From: Pelodera strongyloides
Taxonomy: Eukaryota; Nematoda; Chromadorea; Rhabditida; Rhabditidae
Direction: 5' to 3'
Assembly: GCA_036852015.1 (NCBI GenBank)
Contig: JAANDG010000224.1
Location: 62,001 to 126,000, forward strand
Length of the DNA: 64,000 nucleotides
The notes below the pieces were generated by a model. It saw only the letters and a list, made by a program, of their open reading frames with translations. It made no database searches and had not been told where the DNA came from. The translations under genes and the position numbers were made by a program. Shown in pieces: positions 25,753-36,185 of this stretch. Position 1 is the stretch's first letter, and each line of letters begins with the position of its first letter.

Positions 25753-25942
25753 GAAATGAAAAACCCCGATTTCGCCCCGATCAAGTCCCTCAAAAAATCG
25801 GGCCGTGATCGGGGCGAAATCGGGGTTTTCGACAAATCATCGGGGCAAAATCGGGGTTTTGGGAAATAATCGGGGCGAAATCGGGTTTTTTTGACAAATG
25901 ATCGGGGCGAAATCGGTGTTTTCACTTTCCTGTGTGTCGTTA
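25750..25942. repeat. CCCCGATTTCGCCCCGAT element, copy 2
   Basis: About six direct and inverted copies of ATCGGGGCGAAATCGGGG, bounded by CATGGGAAATG and TTTTCACTTTCCTGTGTG. It is the reverse complement of the copy at 262-402. Confidence 0.75.
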
Positions 25943-26248
25943 TCATACAATACCTTGTCAAAACAATTATTTATGTTTCAAATATCATTCCTAAATTTGC
26001 CGTGCTTTGCATTGAATTTTTCGCAGATTAGTATGTATGTGATCGTAAAGCACTTCATGTTAGGGTAATCATTTGGTTTTTGTTATCTACTATTTGTATT
26101 ATTGTGCAGTTCTTATTTGTGTTGTTTCATCGGTCGGCATCGATTGACAATACACAAACTTTCAAGGAAAGGAATTAAACCCCTCACTATACTACATCAA
26201 TCGAGATGCACCGAATTCACATCACAATTCGTGCACGTTGCCCATGCG

Positions 26249-26254
26249 TTTATT
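26249..26254 (-). terminator. Poly(A) signal of the insulin-like gene
   Basis: AATAAA on the minus strand, 20 nt past the stop codon. The same hexamer sits at the equivalent place in the duplicate copy (29700-29705). Confidence 0.55.
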
Positions 26255-26274
26255 AAGCAATGCATAACGACTTA

Positions 26275-27586
26275 TTATTTGCAGCAAAATTTCTTCAAAT
26301 ATTCATCCGTACATCCTTTCTGACAGCAGTTGACTATAATGCCATCTTTGCTAACTGAAAAATATATGTTTTTATCAAACAAAACAATATTAATATTATA
26401 AGGGATCGGTTCACCTTAAATTGTGTCTTTTTTTTGTTTCTTTATTTTCTACAAAGGGATAATAAAAATTTGGAATACAAAAAGAAGTGTTCAATTTCAA
26501 TACTCACGGAGATATTGGGTGATAAAGTGGTGGATTGATCGGCCCCGAATGCAAAAAGGGTAATTGTCTCCATACAAACAAGGCAGGACAATTGCCCTTT
26601 TTGCATTTCGGACCGATCAATCCACCACTTTATCACCCAATATCTTCGTGAGTATTGAAATTGAACACTACTTTTTGTATTCAAAATTTTTATTATCCCT
26701 TATAGAAAATAAAGAAACAAAAAAAACAGACACAATTTAAGGTGAACCGATCCCTATTATTTATTTGTTAACACGGCAACGTACGAGACACAAATATAAA
26801 GCTACCAGACGGCTATCGCCGCCTGAGGCGACTTTCAAAGTCTAAAATGCAGGAACATCAGTGAGCACACTTATGTGAAACGTTTGCAACCTATCTTGAA
26901 AAATCATGAAATAAAATTCGAATTTCACTTGCTCAAGACGGGGCTCCGGCTCTCCTTTTATAGCCTTTAGATATTCAAATTTCGTTGCGTTCACATGCGG
27001 CTTCAAACAAAAAAGTAAGCTCTTCTCCTTTATACTACGTTCCTGGGTGCGCGGCGCCCCTTCTGCCAGCCGCGCAAATTGGAGTGCACGCGTAGCCTGC
27101 CGCGCAGTTTACAGTGCGGGCGTAGCCAACCGCGTACCGCGCAGAGGGGGGCGCACCCAGCCGCGTAGTATGCAAACTACGCGGCTGGGTGCGCGGTGCC
27201 TCGGGGAGCTCAACCGCGCAGCGCACCCCCATCCAACCGCGCAGGGGGCCCCCGGCCAGCCGCGTAGGGGGGCAAAAAGAAGGGGCGTTCGCGGTTGAAG
27301 ACCAGAGTATAATAAGATGAGTAACGTTATCATCTTCGAAATTAAAGTAGCTATCCTCACCAGCCATTTCCCCAATAAATTCATCTTCATCTTGCTCCAT
27401 CGGCGTCGGTATAATACCGCCGGCAATACAGCCGTTGCAAAGTTTACTAACATATGGGGTTATTATCTCGCTACCACATAGTATTCTCGTTGACAGTTCC
27501 GCCCCTGCCATGAAGAAGGGTGCTCCGTAGGACAGGGACAGTAGTCCCAAGAGGACAAGGACTCCGGTAGCAAAAGAAATTCGCAT
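26275..27586 (-). CDS. Insulin-like peptide precursor (2 exons, 101 aa)
   Basis: Secreted hormone precursor of the insulin/relaxin superfamily. Exon 1 is 27586-27361 and exon 2 is 26354-26275. The donor CTG|GTGAGG and the acceptor TTTTTCAG join in phase 1. Residues 1-21 are a signal peptide (MRISFATG, then a Leu-rich core, SYGA). The B-chain-like part at 36-53 is LCGSEIITPYVSKLCNGC. A short acidic linker follows. The A chain starts near GIIVNCC (80-86) and carries CCQKGCTDEYLKKFCC (85-100), an exact CC-x3-C-x8-C insulin A spacing. The extra Cys at 53 and 100 match the pattern of C. elegans INS-1-type peptides, which form an additional disulfide. Odd points: B-chain Cys37 and Cys50 are 12 residues apart where 11 is usual, and I see no clear dibasic site before the A chain. 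AATAAA lies 20 nt after the stop. The receptor would be a DAF-2-type kinase (inference). Confidence 0.85.
26401..26755. mobile_element. Palindrome in the insulin-like intron
   Basis: Near-perfect inverted arms starting AGGGATCGGTTCACCTTAAA, flanked by TATTAT on both sides. It lies 46 bp upstream (gene sense) of the A-chain exon. Confidence 0.85.
26800..27020. repeat. GC-hairpin repeat family, copy in the insulin-like intron
   Basis: Begins CCAGACGGCTATCGCCGCCT and GAGGCGACTTTCAAAG, followed by AAAATGCAGGAACA. The same blocks recur at 62810 and 63035-63620. Confidence 0.65.
27040..27305. repeat. GC-rich tandem island in the insulin-like intron
   Basis: About 70% G+C in an AT-rich region. It is built of repeated CCAGCCGCGTAG / CCAACCGCGCAG units in both orientations. 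TATACT/TATA-like motifs flank it. ORFs across it are artefacts of its composition. Confidence 0.7.
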
Positions 27587-28097
27587 TGCTATCGCACAAG
27601 TGAATGATCTTAGACAATGTCGAGGCTGCTGTCAGTACAAAGTGTTGTGACTGATTGCATCTTGATCGTCATTGTCTTAAGTAGCTCCAGGTAGAGGGCG
27701 TGACTTACGTTTGGGCCAGAAAAGGAATTAGCCGAGAAGAGCAACCCTTCTACATATGACCCACTTTCTGGAGTAGTCTGTGGAGTAGAATATGAAATCA
27801 GTTCAACATTTTCTCTCCGAGAAATTACCTAAACGAAGAAATCTTGCGCCGGTAGTGTCGAAGGTAATCATGCTGGAGACATGCAGGCCGGTACTTTTTG
27901 TAGGCCGGTAATTATCCAAATGTGTGGCAATATTCATTTTCATTCATTATGTGCTAGTTTTCCTTCACCGCTTGCGACACAACGCAATTAAAGACATGAA
28001 ATGTTTATGCATAAAACGAAGGAACCAGCTGTACAAGCACTACATTCAAATTCAAAGCACTACATTCAAAACAATACAAAATCATCTATCTCACTTT

Positions 28098-28381
28098 ATG
28101 GGGTCTCGATGTATGGCAAAAACAGCGCATTTTGTTTCCAAGTATCAAAAGTGCATCTCGTATACGATTTTGCATACACCTTTGAAAGTTAGAAAATGCA
28201 CCATTGATAATACTAGACGAGGCGAAAATGCACAGTTTGTGCACGCTCGCAAAAAATTAGTTCTGTGGCGACCGCTGCGGGACCTTTTTTTTGGCGGTCT
28301 GTAGTTGTTCTCGCGTAGTGCCAATCTACGGTAATTAAAGCCATACTTGGAAGCAAAATCCGGCATACATCGAGACCCCAT
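28098..28381. mobile_element. TGGGGTCTCGATGTATGGC element, copy 1
   Basis: Inverted ends TGGGGTCTCGATGTATGGC. Flanked by TTA on both sides, the 3-bp duplication expected of PIF/Harbinger elements. Confidence 0.8.
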
Positions 28382-28659
28382 TACTCGATGACTACGTCTA
28401 CCAGTATTTTCGGGAATCAATACTACTACTGCTCATAAAACAGACTAAGATGAAAATGTCTATGAAAAAAGAGCATCTCCTCTGGAAAATTGGAGTAGGG
28501 TAGGGGACGGAGAGAACCCGATCTCTCGTATTCCCGCAAAAATAACAGAATTTAGGCTAACGCAAAATTGTAGGCGCAATTGATTCTAACAAAAAACACC
28601 GCTAAATAAATTATCAAAAACGCAATTATAATGCGCAACCTATAAAGTTGAATTCTTAT

Positions 28660-29175
28660 TTATGGGGTCTCGATGTATGGCAAAAACAGCGCATTTTGCT
28701 TCCAAGTACCAAATGTGTACCAAATGCATCTCGTGTATACTACACCTTTGAAAGTTATAGAGTATTTATGTTAAGTTTTCGTGCACTTTCGCATGCGAAA
28801 GTATCATCCATGTTATTGCAGTTTCTATAGTGGGAAACTACTCGAATTTTACATACAGTAAGAAATTTACATACACCTGCGGCGTGTTTTGCATACACCT
28901 AATGTAAAACTGCGCGAAATTGGAAAACTCAACTTGGATGGTACTTTCGCGGCGAATTCGCGCGAAAGTGTAACATAAATACTCTATTAGAAAATGCACC
29001 ATTGATAATAGACGAGGCGAAAATGCATAGTTTATGCACGCTCGAAAAAAATAGTCATGTGGCTACCTGCCGCGGGACCATTTATTGGCGGTCTGTAGTT
29101 GTTCTCGTGTAGTGCCAATCTACGGTAATTAAAGCCATACTTGGAAGCAATTTTTGCCATACATCGAGACCCCAT
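28660..29175. mobile_element. TGGGGTCTCGATGTATGGC element, copy 2 (interrupted)
   Basis: Same ends as copy 1. The body is split by the 229-bp element at 28758-28986. Flanks are TTA and TCA. Confidence 0.8.
28758..28986. mobile_element. MITE inserted with TTA duplication
   Basis: Ends TAGAGTATTTATGTTA and its complement. TTA occurs on both sides (28755-28757, 28987-28989), and the empty site is GAAAGTTAGAAAATG in copy 1 at about 28188. Confidence 0.85.
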
Positions 29176-29720
29176 CAGGAATAGTGTCGTGAATTATTAC
29201 ACATAAATTAAGATAAATAAGTGCAATATGTTTATGCACCGCACAATCAGAGCTATTTCAAATTGTAGAGCGTTATGCTCGTGCTTTCTAGTGTTCCTGT
29301 TTACATAATCTGTGTTGTTCAGTCAAAGGTGGGAAAATTATTAACCAAATACACGCATTTGTTAACTGTGGAAGCCAGGATTACCTAGTTCGATGTGTGC
29401 CCCTCACAACCGTGAGACTCGTAGACAAGAAAGAGAACAATAACGCAGACAACATGCAACGATCATACCGATTGCATATTTACGAAAATCATTTCTAACT
29501 CATACACCGAAAAGAAACCTATCCACTAGACCCGTTGTGGAAAGCTCTCAACAAAATTACACCCGACTCCTCGTTCGGCATTGATTGATAATAGACAAAC
29601 TTTCAGGAAGAAATTTAAAAAGGCAAGTTCTTCCTCACTATGCTACATCGCGCGAGCTTCACCTACTTCACATAAAAATTCTCGCATGTTGCCCACGCGT
29701 TTATTGAGCAGTGCGTCTCG

Positions 29721-29819
29721 TCAGTGACCGCAGCAAAGAGTCAGCATCTCTTCGTCCGTACATTTCTGATGACAGCAATTTTTTATCAGTGATTTTTTTT
29801 GCACCAGCGCCGACTCATA
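29721..29819 (-). CDS. Second insulin A-chain exon (partial gene or pseudogene)
   Basis: Terminal exon of a second insulin-like gene on the same strand, about 3.4 kb from the first. After a possible acceptor CTAG at 29820 the frame reads YESALVQKKSLIKN and then CCHQKCTDEEMLTLCC, GH and a stop. The CC-x3-C-x8-CC spacing is identical to the first gene, and QKK just before it is a possible dibasic cleavage site. The downstream flank to about 29570 aligns with the 3' flank of the first gene (26130-26275), including the poly(A) signal, so this is a segmental duplicate. No B-chain exon was found upstream (29.8-37 kb), where a LINE fragment, a SINE and an inverted duplication lie. It may be a broken gene or have a distant first exon. 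The acceptor is weak. Confidence 0.6.
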   Translation of the reverse strand, partial: YESALVQKKSLIKNCCHQKCTDEEMLTLCCGH

Positions 29820-30239
29820 CTAGTCATACTCCGAAATGTTTCAGTGCCGTTTCGTTCGGGAGTTCGCACCAAGGTTGACCAAGACCGTGCACTTACAAAA
29901 TCCATTAAAAAGGAACCCCTTCAAACCTCATAAGTTTGCTCGGGATGATTCTGAATTCTGCTACGAATACCGTAGTCAGGAATGTGAATTCAAAACTGCA
30001 AAATGCCAATCAATACGTCAATCGATCAGTACCTGGTAAGAGAGCGAACGTGTTTCAGCAGAGATCAGCAGGGGTTCCGCACTCGATGTACCATACACCA
30101 GACTTTATTTTATTTTATAATTATGTTATATTATAAGCTTTTTTATTTATTAGCCACTGCACTGATAAGGGTCAAGCTGTTTTTTCCAGTCTAGTTTTAG
30201 ACCCGAAATGAGATAACTTCTTTCTTTTATGATTATGTT

Positions 30240-30640
30240 TTGTCTCCTCATTGTCAGCCCGCGCTTTCCGAGCAGAGATATAAGAAATGCTTGAACGATA
30301 ACCCGAATTTCTTTTTTCAAATATCCTTGTTTTGGTATATTGCTTTATGCGTTAGGTCTATTCTTGAATCCGGTGCTGTTGTGTTTAACCCGTTTAAGCA
30401 GAGAGATAAGCTTGAACTCGAACGTATTCAACGCATGATTACAAAGAGAGTTTTTATGCGATCTCACATGCTCAGTTGTGCTGATACGCCATCCAGTAAT
30501 GAAAGTCTAGCCCATTTGAAATTGGATTCGCTTATTCATCGCCGAAAGGCAAATGATGTTAAAATGTTGCGGAAGATTTTAGCTGGGAAGTGCGGTGGAA
30601 AGTTGCGGAGAATATATCACTACTTTATTCACACATACAA
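30240..30640 (+). mobile_element. LINE ORF2 C-terminal fragment
   Basis: The frame reads VRSILESGAVVFNPF, KLELERIQRMITKRVF and DSLIHRRKANDVKML. This is the usual post-reverse-transcriptase domain of Jockey/CR1-like LINEs. The N-terminal part is absent. It lies between the orphan insulin A-chain exon and the SINE at 30.9 kb. Confidence 0.75.
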
Positions 30641-30799
30641 TCAATCAGATACAACACAATCAAGTACATGGAACGGAACAAGTGCGGAAGGTTTCTAGCG
30701 TCGTGCTTCTTCAATCCGCGGGGGGAATGCGTGGATGGGAGATTTTTCTTCAGATATTGTCGATAATGGTCTTTCCAATGAGGTTTTGTGGAGTTATAC

Positions 30800-30985
30800 A
30801 GAGTGTTTACGACGAGACGAAAGGACAAATCCCTCGAAGTCTTCAGGCTAGGCAATGGGGGATCGCCTCGTTTTCCCCACCTCGGTGACATTGAGTGATG
30901 TATGTGGCTGGATTCGAACTCGGGTCGGCTGACTGCGAAGCGCGGAGGTTTCCAATGTGCCACCGAGGGGGCCCCTTGCATAAGT
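30800..30985 (-). mobile_element. tRNA-like SINE
   Basis: The minus strand starts CCTCGGTGGCACATTGGAAAC and carries a B box GAGTTCGAATCC. The tail contains TTGCCTAGCCTGAAGAC. A related tail (TTGCCTAGCCTAAAGACG) occurs near 55228. Confidence 0.5.
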
Positions 30986-31289
30986 TCAGAGCAACAGTAT
31001 ATTCGTCCCGAAGAGGGAGACGCCGTACTGCAATCCCAGGAGTTACTAAGATGATTCGCAGATATTCTTTTTTTGCCCAGGACCTCGCTTATGAGGTATA
31101 GAATGGTACTGTAGGTGGGCCAGAGTAAAAGTTACTTGGAACCGATGAGTATTCTCGAGTATTTACTGATTTCTGCTGAAACACGTTCGCTCTCTTACCA
31201 GGTGCTGATCGATTGACGTATTGATCGGATTGATCGGCCTTTTGCAGATTTGAATTCACATTCCTGACTACGGTATTCGTAGCATAATT

Positions 31290-31690
31290 TAGAATATATT
31301 ATGCCTGTTTACTTCGATAGATTTGGAGTTCTGCAGAAATGCTGTGTAAACAGAAATGACTTAGAAAGTCGAAATCGTGGATCACGCGCTATGCTTTATA
31401 TTAGAGAAAAATCTATATTTAATATAGCTCATAATTTTTTTATTGAAGATTATAAAAACATCATTGCCCCATTTTCAACGCTCCTTTCCAGACATGTGGG
31501 TTATTAAACGTTCCTTTGGCCTTTGTCTGCGTCTCACATTTAATTGAATGTTGCAGCGCCAACAAAGGTTCTGATGATCCCTATAATGTCGTATGGTTAG
31601 AGGTTGACATCGATACCATATATGGTCTAAACTTAAACCCAAAATTTGGCTTCCTTTCCTTAATTAATGGACTGCAAGACGTCCGTTAGC
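31290..31690 (+). repeat. Left arm of a large inverted duplication
   Basis: Nearly identical, in inverse orientation, to 32800-33357. Both arms keep the same ORF starting MPVYFDRFGVLQKCC. The right arm carries about 170 extra bases next to CTAAACTTAAA. Confidence 0.8.
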
Positions 31691-31699
31691 AGTTACCAC

Positions 31700-32799
31700 G
31701 TGCATTGTATACTGCGGACTACACAGTAACATACTGCTATGTAGTTGGTATCAAGGAAATGGCAGCCACTAATCTAGATGGCTGTGGCGTAGGAGGACAC
31801 CTGTAACATAGGCCCACTCCACTGCATCTACATGAGCGATGAAGTAAGCAAGCGAAACTTCGGAATGATCCTCTAGACACCGGTCAGATTACGGAAATTC
31901 AGCAATGAGGTTGTTGTTTTGGAGAAAAAAGTGATTTGAGTTGTGAAATACATCTGTGAATATGGAAGGATATCATCAGAGATGCGTTGAGACACCTCGA
32001 CGCCGCACAAACATTAGGAAAAGCCGCTTACTTTCAAACTACGAAACTGTCCAATATCTGGTAGGTTTCTCAGTGTAGTTGAACTTGAACCCCCACGATT
32101 TTCGCAATGATCATTTCCCCTTCCACTTCCATTACGAGAAACTCACGAAACGGGCACAGATTGGCGGACTGGAGCAGGAGCCTATTACCTCCTTCGTACC
32201 AAGTTTAGATACCGGTTGAGACACATTGTGAGAGTAGCACAGATCCCAGTCCTAGCATTATTGGATCATTCCGCAATGTTTCATCACCCAATTTCTGTAA
32301 TTGTTTTCGTTGAAAATTGTGAAATCATGCAGAGACCGAACTTCCTGCGTCCTGGTGGTCGAAGTTGAGGAACCGAACATACTAATATAATAATATAATA
32401 ATATATTACGCACACATACAATTCATGAGAAAAATAATTGCAACGTACAGTTTTGTCGAGTAAAGCAACAGTAGCACAAATACAAAAATGAAGAATAAAT
32501 AAAGTGACACATTATACAGAAATCTATGAAGCTAAGTGCGGAGTTTCCTCAATCATAATAGAAGTTTTATGTACAAATGAATGCCTACGAACCCATCTCC
32601 CTTTTCCCCTCTATCTCCATACTATTCCAGATTCCAGTTTCCCATCAAAATCAGAGTTTTTGTATGATAAATTCGAAAGAAGCTCATCATGTGTACGTGT
32701 GTTTGTGTCCTCCGGAGTGCACCGTCCTTTGCAAAACCATGAATCAGGGAACAGCTATACAGTAATAACGAGGTAGTGTAGACGGTGTTTCAGTTGCAT
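31700..32799. other. Spacer of the inverted duplication
   Basis: No gene recognised. A minus-strand LCGVEV at about 32006 was checked and rejected as an insulin B chain. Confidence 0.4.
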
Positions 32800-33357
32800 C
32801 CATTAATTAAGAAAAGGAAGCCAAATTTTGGGTCTACGATCTAACTATTTACTATTTACTACGATCCAAAATTTTGATAGAATTCATAGTTTTATATTCA
32901 TTTACTCCTTCCAATTAAAAGCTTTTGCTTTGAAGGATGTCTTTCGGAATTATGCCATAATATATTTCTGTAAAAGGAAACAATTTGAGCACTTCACTCT
33001 TGTGAGCCTCCTCCTTTAAGTTTAGACCATATATGGTATCGATGTCAACCTCTAACCATACGACATTATAGAGATCATCAGAACCTTGATTGGCGCTGCA
33101 ACATTCAATTAAATGTGAGACGCAGACAAAGGCCAAAGGAACGTTTAATATCCGATATGTCTGGAAAGGAGCGTTGAAACTGGGGCAATGATGATTTTAT
33201 AATCTTTAATAAAAAATGATGAGTTATATTAAATATAGATTTTTCTCTAATATAAAGCGCAGCGCGTGATCCACGATTTCGACTTTCTAGGTCATTTCTG
33301 TTTACACAACATTTCTGCAGAACTCCAAATCTATCGAAGTAAACAGGCATAATATAT
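32800..33357 (-). repeat. Right arm of a large inverted duplication
   Basis: See 31290-31690. The spacer of about 1.1 kb has no gene that I can recognise. Confidence 0.8.
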
Positions 33358-33826
33358 TGTCTTGTCAGGGACGCAGTTTTCTATTAAGAAAGTTAGGAGA
33401 GATCTTATAAAGCCAATTTACTAACGTTTGCCGTTCCCTGCTCTAACTATATGATGCTGCGAGGCGAGCTGAACCTGTAAGATAGAAATTTGTTCTGTGC
33501 CATTAGTAGTGTAACTTTGTTGTAAGAGGATTTCTAAACTACTTCTACTGAACATGAACTGGAAATATATCCAGTTACGCATAAGTTTTCACACATCACA
33601 TCACAAAAAGCGGGAAAATGTTATAATGCACCAAAAAAGGGAAGCTGAAGCAGCAATGAGCTCACAGTTGATCCTCATCTAGCCTTGAAGTAGAAAGAAC
33701 TGGAATAAAGGTGCACGCTCTTGAAGCGTAAAACAAAATTGTTAAGTAAATTCCAATTACGTAAATCAGCTAGCTATTATTGTGATCATTCGCTATTAGA
33801 ATTGGGGTTTGCGTGACCTGCTTCAT

Positions 33827-33916
33827 TTAACGAAATACCGGCCGGTTTTTGAATAAGTACATAAGACTTCAGGTGTCCACTATGCGTTTCATAAACCGGC
33901 CAGAATTTTGCTTTAA
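33827..33916. repeat. Family A, internally deleted (90 bp)
   Basis: Both arms present with most of the middle missing. Confidence 0.8.
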
Positions 33917-34009
33917 AAAGGTCACACTCATTCCAATTTTATTGTCCTGAGTGAATTTCTTCACGCAATTTTCGTATACCTTTTTTGTATAAACAGTGAG
34001 AGCGATAGA

Positions 34010-34230
34010 ACACAGACCACAGAAAAACCGCCGTTGGTCCGCACCAAATGGTTTTTGCTGTAAAAATCATTTTGTGACTGGTTCGTGACTGATTCGTTAC
34101 CATTGTTGACCAGTTCAGACGGGTTTCGATGAAACTTGGCCACGACTGGGGCACGAGTTGGCCACCAAATGCCGGCCCACGAAAAAAAACCAGTGAACCG
34201 TCACCAAATGGGTTCACCCATTTCCTATGA
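34010..34230. repeat. ACCATTTGGTGAC repeat, copy 1
   Basis: Repeated CACCAAATGG, CAGTTCAGACGGG and TTTCGATGAAA blocks. Other copies are at 50390-50540, 52845-52945 and 57145-57300. Confidence 0.6.
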
Positions 34231-34849
34231 AAGAGAAAAGAGAAAAAGGCGTTTCCGGTATTTTTGCTGTATTAAGTTATCTTAACGCGTTATGTCATTC
34301 CTACCATAGGGAATGCCGGTCGTACCATTGAAAAAAAAAACAAAACAAAAAATCCAGGTAATTGATAGTTTATTTTCTGCAGTTATGACTGCCGATGTAA
34401 TTTTCCACCATTGTGAAGCAAACAATTATTACGAGGGGATGAGATCTGCAGACCTGCTCCTCACAAAATCATGCCAGAAATTTTGGTGATAGCAATAAGG
34501 ATGCACTCAGTTGTCGGAGAATGTTCAGTATCTGCCTTTTCGAAACTGTCACGTTTCCCAGCTTGTTTTATGTGGTGGCTGGAAAGTGAACCCGATAAAT
34601 GCCCGAACACGTCCCAAAATGTGCCCGATCACAAATAATGCGGCACATTTTAGGAACATGCCCGAAATGTGCCGGATTATGTCAACAAACCAAAAAAAAA
34701 AGAAAAAAAAGCTTCAAAATTCTACTTCTATGTAGTAAACTTGCAGAGCATCTGCTGCAGTGCCTAGGAGATCTACAAGAATTTACAAGGCACAAATTTT
34801 CCATCGGAATTCCGCTCAACTCAGTCTTCACGCAACTCTGGTCGTCAGG

Positions 34850-35024
34850 CGCGCAGCGCGGAAATGCTTAGCCGCGTCCGCGCAGAAAAGATTGCAAATT
34901 TGTATTAAACAATTCGAGATACAGAGAAACCTCTGTTCTGTGTCTCCGCCTTTCCAATATTAAAAAGCTATCTCTGTTCCGCGGACGCGGGTACGCATTT
35001 GCGCGCTGCGCACCTGAAAACGCC
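34850..35024. repeat. CAGGCGCGCAGCGCG element copy 2
   Basis: Inverted ends CAGGCGCGCAGCGCGGAAAT and ATGCGCGCTGCGCACCTG. Confidence 0.65.
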
Positions 35025-35557
35025 TCAGAAAATTATCATGTGCAACCATACCAATGCTTCCATCCTTTTTCCATCAACTTTCACAAATTGACTTAAAAGT
35101 GAAAAATTACTGCCGAGACCGTTCATCATATATGAAAAAGAGCCGTGAAAATTAGCGATAGTGATGGGCAAAGCAAGACCACACACAGAAACAAGTTACA
35201 ACAAGTTTTCACTTGATTGCACAGTTATAGACGTTTCACTGCGGCTGATCTCTGCCGACTGGCTTGTACCATACCTTACCATACCCATAGGTACCTTTAC
35301 CATACGTTGTAATGTATAAAGTTTGATTAGCACGATATTATTGAAAGCTGAAACGATATATCCCTATTCGGCATCGAGCTTGTTGTATTTGAAACATACT
35401 ATGAACTTTCTAATACAGTTTAATTTCGTCCACCCATCTTATTATATAAAGGAGAAGAGTTTACTTGGTCTTTTGTTTGTATGCACGCAACGAAATCCTT
35501 TCATAAAGTAAATTTTCTATTCACAATCGAATGAGAATACATATACAAAATCTTTGC

Positions 35558-35645
35558 CGCTGGCGGGATTCGAACCCACAGCAGCACACAAATCTCGCTT
35601 CACAGACCAACGCTCTACCTTACCTGCTGAGCTATGCTAGCTTAT
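35558..35645 (-). other. tRNA-like sequence, probably SINE head or tRNA relic
   Basis: The minus strand has TAGCTCAGCAGG...GTAGAGC (paired D-stem) and GTGGGTTCGAATCCCGC (paired T-stem). The acceptor ends GCTAGCA and CAGCGGC do not pair well. Confidence 0.4.
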
Positions 35646-35827
35646 TACAAGGATAATCCTCTGCCCTACATACAGCACCTTCAATAGCAAATTTGCATGG
35701 TAGCATTAGTCGAGTGGTGATCCAAACTGATTATTATACGTTTCCACAATCAGAGACGTGTGAATGTGTGGGAGGAGAAAGAGAGTTAACTTTTTAAATT
35801 GTAGCAATCCTTTTTTTAAATAGGGAA

Positions 35828-35985
35828 ACGATCGGCCGAAGGCCGATTCCTCCAGTCGGAGAAGAGCCCGTAGGGCTCTTCGAACGGCTGGTATAATGAT
35901 ATACCAGTCGGCTCACGCCGCCTGCGGCGACTTATATGGAAATACTAGTCGGCTCACGCCGCCTGCGGCGACTTACATGGAAATT
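35828..35985 (+). repeat. Cluster of GC-rich hairpins
   Basis: Successive hairpins CGGCCGAAGGCCG, GAGCCCGTAGGGCTC and a duplicated CGGCTCACGCCGCCTGCGGC module stand in AT-rich DNA. The last module resembles those at 26.8, 60.45 and 62.8-63.3 kb. Confidence 0.7.
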
Positions 35986-36065
35986 AGCATGGGCATATTA
36001 TATACAAAGTTTCAAAAGTATCATAAGAAATTCACATAATAGGAAACAGTTGCATATGCATACTT

Positions 36066-36185
36066 CGATATTGAGCTGCGACACTCTTTTTATACCCGAA
36101 CACGAACATTTGCATTTCCGTAACGCACATCGGTATGCAAATTAGGCTACAGTTACTCTTTTATATTTGTTTTATATTTATTATC
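36066..36185 (+). repeat. Single-copy relative of the 58-kb satellite unit
   Basis: Contains TTGAGCTGCGACACTCTTTT, TTTCCGTAACGC and CTACAGTTACTCTTTTATAT in the same order as a satellite unit. Confidence 0.6.

Noticed and set aside
27035..27360. Read-through part of the 183-codon insulin ORF
   Set aside because: A strong donor at 27360 ends the exon; beyond it lies a GC-rich repeat.
28001..28304. 126-codon ORF at 27924-28304
   Set aside because: Mostly inside a TTA-flanked inverted-repeat element.
30625..30981. 118-codon minus-strand ORF
   Set aside because: Lies on a tRNA-like SINE and a LINE fragment.
31960..32015. Minus-strand LCGVEVSQR as a B chain for the orphan insulin A exon
   Set aside because: No second cysteine at insulin spacing, a stop codon just upstream, and no signal peptide.
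35880..35990. Bacterial-type terminators or contamination
   Set aside because: The same hairpin modules recur among nematode genes in this window, so they belong to a host repeat.
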